Shown here one piece after another: positions 57,156 to 64,000 of a stretch of DNA of 64,000 nt. The notes below the pieces were generated by a model. That model was given only the letters and a program-made list of their open reading frames with translations. It was not told the DNA's origin and made no database searches. Location: assembly GCA_008638375.1 (NCBI GenBank), contig CM018038.1:10183740-10247739 (forward strand), read 5' to 3'. The DNA comes from Nyssa sinensis (Eukaryota; Streptophyta; Magnoliopsida; Cornales; Nyssaceae). Position numbers and translations under genes: made by a program. How positions within the stretch are numbered: the stretch's first letter is position 1; the number at the start of each line of letters is the position of its first letter.

Positions 57156-57550
57156 CACTGAAATTTAGCAGTAAAATCAAGAAAAATAAATAAAAAAGAA
57201 CACAAAAGTAAAAGATCAACAAGACAACAATACACAGGTTCGGAGATTGAAATAAATAAAAATAAAAACTGCGATCTCCGACAATTCAGGAATGTAAATA
57301 CATGTATATATCTCACGATCAATTCGTTACTTGGGAGGATACTGATTCATCAATGACGTCTTACCAACCCTGACAATGAACAATGAAAAATCAAAAAAGA
57401 AATTATTATTACGAAAAATAAACCAGTCAAGAACGTTATTTAATCTCCTAAACTAACCCTAGAATCAAAAAAATTAAAAAGAAAATATTAATCGTACCCG
57501 CTGTCTCCTAGAACGATGACCTTAAGCAAGGTTCGCCTACGCAAAGACAT
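41931..57550 (-). CDS. RABG3: RAB7-type small GTPase (RABG3 clade), 7 exons, 205 aa
   Basis: Exons (minus strand, 5' to 3'): 57550-57498, 57369-57343, 56898-56799, 56696-56550, 44043-43963, 43860-43715, 41994-41931. The total is 618 nt, in frame. G-box motifs are all present: P-loop GDSGVGKT (residues 15-22), switch I ATIGADF (39-45), switch [11 protein letters not shown] (62-70), GNKID (124-128) and ETSAK (156-160). The C-terminus is ERGGCAC-like (EQRGGCAC), a double-cysteine geranylgeranylation signal. The N-terminus [18 protein letters not shown] and the [20 protein letters not shown] block are diagnostic for RAB7. Rab7 proteins control late-endosome/vacuole trafficking. Exon 2 is only 27 nt. 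Intron 2 has a U12-type donor, and intron 4 is about 12.5 kb and full of transposons. A (GA)n tract near 57600-57617 lies in the probable 5' UTR. Confidence 0.96.
42271..42319. repeat. (GT)n(AT)n microsatellite
   Basis: A GT run at 42271-42286 continues as an AT run to 42319, in intron 6 of the RAB7 gene. Confidence 0.9.
42929..43095 (+). mobile_element. Au-type SINE, full length, with 13-bp target duplication
   Basis: Box A GGTGCAACAATAAGG and box B-like GTCATGAGTTCAAGTTG are followed by GGAAACCTCC, CAGGGGTAAGG, CCCGCAATGGCAAGAACC and TTGTGCAC, ending in TTTT. These are landmarks of the Au SINE family. Perfect ATCAGTTTGGACT copies flank it (42916-42928, 43096-43108). It lies in RAB7 intron 6. 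Confidence 0.9.
46257..46288. repeat. C-run followed by (CT)n
   Basis: A run of C followed by about ten CT units in RAB7 intron 4. Confidence 0.85.
46480..47040. other. Palindromic GTATC-rich segment followed by a C/T-rich, UTR-like stretch
   Basis: 46480-46605 is dense in GATAC/GTATC words, including the palindrome GTATCATATGATAC (about 46489) and CGATACGAAATGTATTTTCG. 46640-47030 is less AT-rich, with ACTCTCTCC-type runs and the short phrases TTGAAGCCCTAATTGAAGC. It looks like a transposon end plus a leader region. No conserved protein is visible. Confidence 0.4.
47410..47445 (+). mobile_element. SINE 3'-end scrap
   Basis: GAGAGCCTCATGCATTGGGC resembles the 3' part of the SINE at 54165-54314. 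It is too short to classify further. Confidence 0.35.
47643..49480 (+). mobile_element. Left LTR of inverted Ty1/copia pair (interrupted by a LINE)
   Basis: Starts (A)TGTTTGTCTTGGAAATAAGC and matches in inverted orientation the right LTR at about 51690-52195. The first part runs to 47880 and the second from 49187. The inserted LINE (47881-49186) splits it. Shared landmarks in the second part include GGCCCCACAGAGAGGTGGTC and TTGGAATAAGATAGT. Confidence 0.8.
47881..49186 (-). mobile_element. 5'-truncated LINE nested in the copia LTR
   Basis: Minus-strand translation begins about 49186 in the RT connection region ([12 protein letters not shown]). It continues with [20 protein letters not shown], a [19 protein letters not shown] block and the zf-RVT region (about 48300-48050), and ends with a short T-run on the plus strand (47879-47886). 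TTTTAATT and TTTTAAATT at its borders are a possible short target duplication. Frameshifts and stops are present. Confidence 0.85.
49680..50910 (+). pseudogene. Ty1/copia gag-protease-integrase start, broken
   Basis: Readable blocks across shifting frames include [24 protein letters not shown] gag sequence (49700), a zinc-knuckle relic [10 protein letters not shown] (50175-50205), and the pre-integrase region LWHKRFKHI (about 50690) followed by [20 protein letters not shown] (about 50775-50835). It stops shortly after the integrase start (about 50905), where the inverted partner begins. Confidence 0.85.
50915..51575 (-). pseudogene. Ty1/copia gag remnant in inverted orientation
   Basis: On the minus strand [20 protein letters not shown] (51310-51230) and a [18 protein letters not shown] segment (about 50990-50940) match the gag blocks of the plus-strand copy at 49735 and 50035. 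It joins the plus-strand copy tail to tail near 50910. Confidence 0.85.
51640..52195 (-). mobile_element. Right LTR of inverted Ty1/copia pair
   Basis: The reverse complement starts GTTTGTCTTGGAAATAAGCC and follows the left LTR (47643-47880 and 49187-49480) segment by segment, without the LINE. Near 51690-51775 it has a short internal duplication of CTTGCATTAGATTTTACTTT. Confidence 0.85.
52560..54830 (+). pseudogene. hAT transposase gene, decayed
   Basis: A BED zinc-finger relic ([12 protein letters not shown]) is at about 52610-52660. The catalytic-domain blocks [12 protein letters not shown] (about 53083), [24 protein letters not shown] (53275-53320) and [14 protein letters not shown] (about 53341) follow. 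The end has [20 protein letters not shown] (about 54588-54647) from the hAT dimerisation domain. Many frameshifts and stops. A SINE is inserted at 54165-54314. A possible 3' tail with an acidic DDDDID stretch continues beyond the LINE at about 55770-56000. Confidence 0.85.
54165..54314 (-). mobile_element. Au-like SINE nested in the hAT relic
   Basis: On the minus strand GCCTTGTTGCAACGGTAAG (box A) is followed by TACGTGTTCGAGTCATAGAA (box B), then GGGGGAGCCTCATGCATTGA. ATTTTAAGAA flanks it (54155-54164, 54315-54324), extending to about 15 bp with mismatches. Confidence 0.8.
54841..55742 (-). mobile_element. 5'-truncated LINE (zf-RVT region)
   Basis: Minus-strand blocks are [10 protein letters not shown] (about 55735), [18 protein letters not shown] (about 55305-55250) and [19 protein letters not shown] (about 55125-55070), in the order found in the LINE C-terminal region. 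A T-run on the plus strand (54841-54848) marks the tail. The frames are separated by stops. Confidence 0.85.
56899..57342 (-). other. Probable U12-type (minor spliceosome) intron 2 of RAB7
   Basis: The donor reads GTATCCTCC on the minus strand, matching the U12 donor consensus RTATCCTT at seven of eight positions and unlike the U2 donors elsewhere in the window. About 12 nt before the acceptor (TATATAG|A) is TCATTAAC, close to the U12 branch-point consensus TTCCTTAAC, at the short branch-to-acceptor distance typical of U12 introns. There is no polypyrimidine tract before the acceptor. The reading frame across this junction is exact (Q-Y-V). Confidence 0.75.
57124..57153. repeat. (AAT)n microsatellite
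   Basis: Ten TAA/AAT units inside the putative U12 intron of RAB7. Confidence 0.9.
57343..57369 (-). other. 27-nt exon 2 of the RAB7 gene
   Basis: This very short exon encodes the end of the P-loop and the start of the following helix (GVGKTSLMN plus part of Q). The phase is 1 nt + 8 codons + 2 nt. The upstream acceptor is TCAG|GGTTGG and the downstream donor is CA|GTATCCTC. Without it the GTP-binding loop is lost, so it must be spliced in for a working protein. Confidence 0.9.
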
Positions 57551-60500
57551 GGCGAGAAAAGTAGAGGAGCTTTTTCGAATCTGTGGAAAATTTTTATAGA
57601 GAGAGAGAGAGAGAGAGTTGGAAAGAGAAAAGGAGCGCCAATTTCGATCTCTCTCTTTCTCGCTTCTTGAATATTAATTGGGGTGCCGACAAGTATTACA
57701 ACTCGACTCGCCGGCCAATTGCTTTTTCTGCTTTTCTTTAAATGACGGTTTGAAAGTTTTTAAAAGAGGCTAGTGGGGCTCGTGGCCTTATTCACAATGT
57801 TTCAAATTTTGCTCATTCTCTAAATTTCAATCTTCTGGGGGCAAATGTGAAATTTTTTGGGCAAAAAAAACTATAAAAATATTGGTTTTTATGTGAAATT
57901 CTCTTAATTTACATTTAACATTATGTGAAATTTAGAGGCAAATGTGAAAGCAAATTGCAATTTTGGGGGGAAAATAAAATTATAAAACTAGTGATTTTAT
58001 GTGAAATTATCTTAATTTACATTTAACATTTAAGAGTAATAATTCATTAATATCAAGAGAAAATTCTTCCCCAAGAAAAAGAAAGAATTTAAAACTTCAC
58101 ACGACCAATTTGATTGTATCAAGCATTTAGTATCTTTTTTTTTTTTTTTGGTAGAATATCATTATTATCTTTGTATATGATTATTTATTTACACATGAAA
58201 TGCATGTTTTTCCTTTTTTTATACTTTGCACGTGTGTTATATGCCATGTGGCAGCATTCTCATACTTTGAAATAGGATTCAATTTATTGAAATTCATTTC
58301 AAATTCTATAAAAAAAAAAAAAATTGGAATTATTTGGTTACGAAAATATATGGTTGGAGTTTTTTTTGGTGTGTGTGTGTGTGTGTGAGGAATCCTCATT
58401 TTAAAAGATTTTCAAACAAATAGCAATAAAAAAATTTAGGACATTGTTATTTTGAAGGCTGTTTAGACTATTAATTTTGGTCAACTAAGATTAATTTTAG
58501 ACTATCTTTGTATATTTTTCGAAAGAAGGTTATAGGTTGTTTTTTACAATTTTGAGTTAGGTTTTATCTCTATACTAGTTACAGTTTGTTAGATTGTTAA
58601 GGTTTTTAGAATTGTTAATTTTTTTTAGATTCAAAGTTGAAAAACTCTTATAAATGTACAATACACCTTCCGTTGAAAAAAAAAACAGACTATTAATTTA
58701 AAGAATTTGTGAGTTCTATTATTCTAATCTTTAGCAATGGATACAAAAAATTTATTTAAAATGGTGAAATTATAATTTTAGAACTGGTTTAATGAAAATT
58801 CAAAAAATTTGAGAGATTAATTTTTTATGTTAAATATTTAACAGAATAATAATAAGGATAAATTATAGTGACCTCTACCGATATTTTGGACAATTAAACT
58901 GACATCTTTTGAAATTTTTTAAATTACACAAATCTCTGTTACTTTTTCTAACAAACTATACTGACTTCTTCTCTGGTCTAATTTCTTTTTGAAAATGACA
59001 AAATTGTCTCTCTTAATTTTTTTTTTTTGTATTTTTAAAATTTTGACAATTTTTTCTAACTTTTTTAAAGAATTTTTTTATTTTACATAAAATTAAATTT
59101 AAAATAAATCATTTATATTTATTTAAAAATACAAAAAAGTAATTGATCAGAATTTAAAATATATATATATATAAAGGAAATATTGTCATTTAAAAAAAAT
59201 TAAATTTGAAAAAAAAATCAGTATAATTTAAAAAAAAAAATTTTAAAATTGATGTAGTTATCTAAACTATCAAAAAAAAAATCAATATAATTGAACCTAA
59301 TAATACATATTTTCAAAGCTCGAGGCCATGCCCTTTTGCCACTCCTGCATTTTCCACTTTCTATCATTAAAGCTGTTCTTGTGTAACGTCAAATCATTAT
59401 GTCTTGTGTTGTTTTATCTCACTTTGCTATTTTTGAGCATATTTTTCACTTGTTGAATTAAAACCTAAGTTATATTTACACTTTCCTCCACAAGGCACTG
59501 AACATATGATGTTATCTTAAAAAATATTATAAGATAAAACATCACATTAAAATATATAATTGAAAACATAAATTACAAGTTTTAAACAATACTTTTATTA
59601 AAATAATTCAAGTTGCTTGAATTTTATCTTCAATTTTTTATCGATCGATCATACTCGCAGGTGGTTATTATCGTTTTTTCAAACAATAATATTTGTAGAA
59701 CGAGTATATATATTTTTTATAAATATATTGTGAATTTTTTTTTATCATTCTCATTTTCAACATTCATCAAGAATTCTCAACAATCATTCATATTTTATGC
59801 ATTATTTTAATTCCTCAACTCTTCCATTGAAATGGATCAATCGTTTTTTGAAACACAATTTTCAAAATCACTTGAATTCATAGCTCAATCTTTTTCATCA
59901 TCCATTCAAATTGGAGAAAATTTAAATTTTAAAATTTAAAATTCAAATAAATTTAGAGGGAATTTAAACTATAGATTATAAAAATTAGAAGAAATTTAAA
60001 TAAAATGAAACAAAACTAAATAATGTTAAAAAAATAATAATAAAAAATTAAATTTCAAAGAGTCTCTCGAAGATGCTAAACAAAAACTAGCTTTTCAAAA
60101 TGCACACAGGTCACTAAAGTACTTTTTTAAAGAGCCTCTTGAAAATGCTTTTAGGGTAAATTACACTGATTTCTCTCGAAATTTAATAATATTGCACATG
60201 GTACCTTTGTAGTTTGAGAAATTACACTAACCTTCTTGAGGTTTATGATCAATTACAGGAATATCCCTTCCGTTAGTCAATCATTAGTTGACTAGAACAC
60301 GCGGTGGGATATAAGTTTCAGCCCCAACGTGGTGCAATGGGGTCTTTTACAGATGGCTGTGTGGTGCTAAGGGACAATGTTCCTTAATGGGTATGCGGAA
60401 TAGCCTATTTGTATACCCATTTTAGCAGCAACAAAATAAAGAAACTAGGCAACTAGGCAAGCCAATGGGCAACAAAAATAGAGAAACAAAAAGGCCAAGA

Positions 60501-61439
60501 CTAGACCCTGGGCTTGAAAATGTCTTGTGGCAAATTCCAATGTAAACTAACCAACCAGTTCTATTGGGAATTTCCCACCTTAGTAAAAGAAGAAGCTTTA
60601 ATCCGGATAGCTTGAGAGATAGCCTGAAAGATGTGATATGAATTTGAGGTGACCACCTCCCAAGCCTTTCATCGGCCCGAGTTTGGATAGGTCTGTCAAT
60701 GGATTGAGTTTGTGCAGGCGCTTTAAGACCAGAACCCGTTAAGCTTAAACCGGGTCAGACTATTGTTGCAATTTATCTTGAATAGGAAATCTATCTAATA
60801 TAATAGGATATAGCATAAAAGCACATTAGGGTATTTTTTGAGGAAACCAAACAATTTTGGCCCACTAGTATTGCCTCTTAGAGCTTGTCAAGTAGCTTTA
60901 ACAAAGTAGTTCCTAGTGTTTGAGGGAGTCCATTTGATTCTGTTTGGTTGGTTAGGATTAGGAACTAAGCTTGGAGGAAAATCCTCTATAACTCAATCAG
61001 TTTCCTTAGCATATTAGGAAACAGTGACTGAAGGGGAGCTCTACACAGTGTTGATGATGCTGCTACCAAACTTTTCAGCTAGTGGTCATTGTTGTGCGGA
61101 AGCAATAAAAACAAACAAATGAATCGATCTCAAAGAAAATAAAAAAAAAAATACAAGATTTACGTAATTCAACAAGATGTTTATGTCTACGGGCAGCAAT
61201 GATTAATCCATTATGTATCGAAAAGATCACAAGAACAAAATAATCACAAACCCAAAAAGTCCTTTACATACAATGACGGCTCACACAAGTTGGCTCTCTT
61301 CCGGTAAGAAGAAACCTAAAGAACAACACCATTATAAATGCAGTTTACAGAATAGGAAACAAAGCAGCTTAGAAATACTCAAACAAATGGGTCAAAAAAA
61401 ATTCCCAAGGGCATAAACCCACACATTGCTAATTTTTCG

Positions 61440-61775
61440 AGTCACATCAAATCATCAAAAATTCAAATGAATTCATAATAACTACCCAACAATCATACCA
61501 GAGAGAAGTGGTAAGACCATCCCCAATGTCATGCTTAACAAACCTATTAGAAACTGGTCTCAATTTCAATAGTTTCCTCCAAGTCCAAAAGGCATCCAGA
61601 GGGATATTAACTGCCCAAAAGTTCTTGTGCCTGAATAAATAGATGTGACACCAGAGAAGCCATAGGGACTCATTTGAGGAACATGAGGCCCAAATATGTC
61701 TCATCATGGACTTGGAGGCATAATTCCACTCCACAAGCTCCTCAATCCAAGCCCACCTTCCTTTTTGGGTCTAAA
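61440..61775 (-). mobile_element. LINE C-terminal scrap
   Basis: The 95-codon minus-strand frame (61734-61447) has KSMMRHIWASCSSNESLWL, FWAVNIPLDAFWTWRKLLKL and IGDGLTTSLWYDCW. This pattern is typical of the region before zf-RVT in plant non-LTR elements. Confidence 0.7.
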
Positions 61776-61826
61776 AATGGAGCTCTATTTGGCTTTATTT
61801 TTCTCACAATTCAATTCATAAATTAT

Positions 61827-61985
61827 TAGAGTATATAGTATTAAAATTACATTATCTCTAACAGTTTAAAATTTTAGATGAAATAGTAATTTAATATAAT
61901 ATCAAAATAGATAAAAAAATTTATATTCAAATCTCACCGACACCATCACCTTCATAATATAAATTATATACATGTTGGCACAATA
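61827..61985 (+). mobile_element. TRIM relic, same family as 28752-29013
   Basis: TATCTCTAACAGTTTAAAAT, TTTAGATGAAATAGTAATTT, TATAATATCAAAATAG (a decayed primer-binding site) and CACCGACACCATCACCTTCA match the LTR1-internal order of the intact TRIM. The second LTR is not recognisable. Confidence 0.6.
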
Positions 61986-64000
61986 AATGTGACTGTTGAA
62001 CAAGACTGACATTATGAGTTGTAACCTGCCATCATTAATTCTTTCATATGGATGTGGTGGCAGAATTGGTTTTTCATTTGACATTTATTTCACATTTAGG
62101 GTCAAACCAGACATAGCTTGAAATTCTTCTAGGATCATCTTGATAGTATGCTTAGAGTTCAAATCAACACTACATAAAAGAAAGATGCCAACAGCAAAAC
62201 AAAGATACGAGACATGCAAACTGCAACATTTTGGATGATATGAATGGTTCTAGGAAAATTAATTCATGACTAATCACAAATGACACTTTTCAATATGAAA
62301 CACTAATGATTTGAGATATACATACATACATATATATATACATATATATATATATAGTTTGGTTAGGATACATTTTTGAAAATCTTACCAAATGGAATAT
62401 ATATATATATATATATAGAAAATGAAGTCAAAGTTGATGCCAAATAGTTTTTATTCTAGATGGATTGACAAAACTTTAAAGTCAAACATAAAACCATGTA
62501 CAAAACTATGTCCTAATCAAAATGTCAACCAAGAAACTTACCAGGAAGTTAAGGAAGTGGGAGAGAGAACAAAAACTAAAAAGGACTGACCAAAGTTCCT
62601 TTCACCTTCCTCTCTTCTAAATTCAATAAAAGTCAATGAGGCCTAAGTTTCACGATTGAAGACCCCACGATGGCGTGATTTATTTCCTTGCACTTTCTGC
62701 TGTCACTCCCAAAACAAAATGTGGTATATAAATATATTTTTTTGGTTTGAGGCCTTCCTGGACAGTTCCCTTAGCAGTCTTGCTTTCATATGGTACAGTT
62801 CCTTGGCAGTCTCACTTTACTAGAAATTTTATCATGGATAGGGTTCATTGACTTAATCCATTAATTCCGTCAATCTCATCTCGTCATATAAACATATATT
62901 ATTTTTATGTTTCTTAAAAATCAAATATTTTATTCAAATAACATTATTATATAAGTCAATTTCATGACACGTCAATAAACCCGGTTCATGGTAAAATTTC
63001 TCATCACCACGGGGATTAAACTGAATTGGTAGGCTTCCTATGAAAGATAAGCTAATTAAGGGCATGTTCGAGGGAGTTTTAGATTCTTAAAAATTGATTA
63101 TTAAGAAATAAATTGTTAATGGTATAATTAATTTGTTATTTGATAAAAATTATCCGAAAGTGATTATGCAATATTATAATTTTTTATTTTATTTTATCCT
63201 TTATCTTGTATACACTAGGTAATGTAAAAGTGATGAATCCATAAATAAAAACATGTAAAAAGTTAAAATAATTTGAAAAAAATATGTAATTTTTTAACTT
63301 TTTCAAAATATTTTTTTGTAAATGAAGTTTGGTAAGCCACATATGTAAAAGTTAATTTTGAGTTTTCATTTTTTAAACACGGACATAATCAAAATCTCAT
63401 TTTGGGGGCTCAAACCAACCCCCAACCCCCACCAAACAGAGCACCCAGTACATGGAGAATCATGACCCAACTTACTTTCCTCATTTGTAACAAAAATTCT
63501 TTCATAACTCTATGTGATAATATATTATTTTAATTACACTTTATCATTTATACTAAATTTTATTAAAAAAATGTAGAACGTATTACACATAACATAATAT
63601 TATAAGAATAGCATATTTCCAAGTTATTATAACTCATTCAAAAAAAATTTCCTTTATAACTCTGTTGTTGCAGAAACAGAGGAAGTGGGGTGGGGGAGAG
63701 AAGAAGGAATTAGAGAAAATTTAGGAATAAAAGGAGCACTATACAAGCTATTATCAGTGATATAAAAAGAGCAAGATGATTTCTGCAACTAAAGACCGAG
63801 CGAGGAGGTGATTAGGGTGGGCAATGGTCCTTCCTAAAATCTTACAAAAAAAAAAAAATTACTCGTAAAATTTTGACATTTTTTTAAATTAGTTCATCCC
63901 AAAATTTTAACACAACTCAATCTTTACCTTTCGTTTTTTTTTTTATTTCGAAGTTTTACCCCAATTCAAAATTTTTATTTTAATTCTCTTATTTATCCCT

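Larger units (their letters stand above)
57551..64000. other. 5' flank of RAB7 and gene-free right end
   Basis: Holds the RAB7 promoter side, with a (GA)n tract at about 57600-57617. Beyond that it is AT-rich, non-coding DNA with (AT)n and (GT)n tracts, a LINE scrap (61440-61775), a TRIM relic (61827-61985) and retrotransposon-like phrases near 60130-60330. Short open frames show no recognisable domain. Confidence 0.5.

Overview
This window is a piece of a plant nuclear genome, most likely a woody eudicot with a repeat-rich genome. The sequence is AT-rich, the genes have many GT-AG introns, and the intervening DNA is packed with L1-type LINE remnants, Au-like tRNA-derived SINEs, hAT-type MITEs and broken LTR retrotransposons. 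I cannot name the species.

Three host genes can be reconstructed exon by exon, all on the minus strand. (1) Positions 515-13767 carry a 7-exon gene for the plant mitochondrial ATP synthase 24 kDa (FAd) subunit, 241 aa, the orthologue of Arabidopsis MGP1. (2) Positions 19472-35376 carry an 8-exon gene for a 244-aa membrane protein of the DUF1475 type. Its two halves are clearly homologous and have the same exon lengths and phases. (3) Positions 41931-57550 carry a 7-exon RAB7/RABG3 small GTPase, 205 aa. Its intron 4 is about 12.5 kb, and its intron 2 looks like a U12-type intron.

Most other DNA is mobile-element debris. FAd introns hold a 5'-truncated LINE with a 15-bp target duplication (3948-5961), a SINE with its own target duplication (1503-1628) and a MITE with a C/T-rich interior (7878-8980). 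Introns of the DUF1475 gene hold a decayed tandem copy of exon 3, a TRIM with perfect 5-bp target duplications, a hAT MITE with perfect 8-bp target duplications, LINE and SINE copies, and a Ty3/gypsy remnant whose two LTR arms are inverted. The large RAB7 intron holds a second inverted structure, this time Ty1/copia, with a LINE nested in one LTR. It also holds a decayed hAT transposase gene with a SINE nested in it and another LINE.

The intergenic stretch 35377-41930 holds a MITE, short palindromes, a SINE, a roughly 780-bp tandem duplication and a PIF/Harbinger remnant. The right end (57551-64000) has no gene I can support, only a LINE scrap and a TRIM relic. I see no organellar, bacterial or CRISPR features. 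The most notable observations are the duplicated-half gene with its dead extra exon, the probable U12 intron, and two independent tail-to-tail LTR-retrotransposon palindromes within introns.
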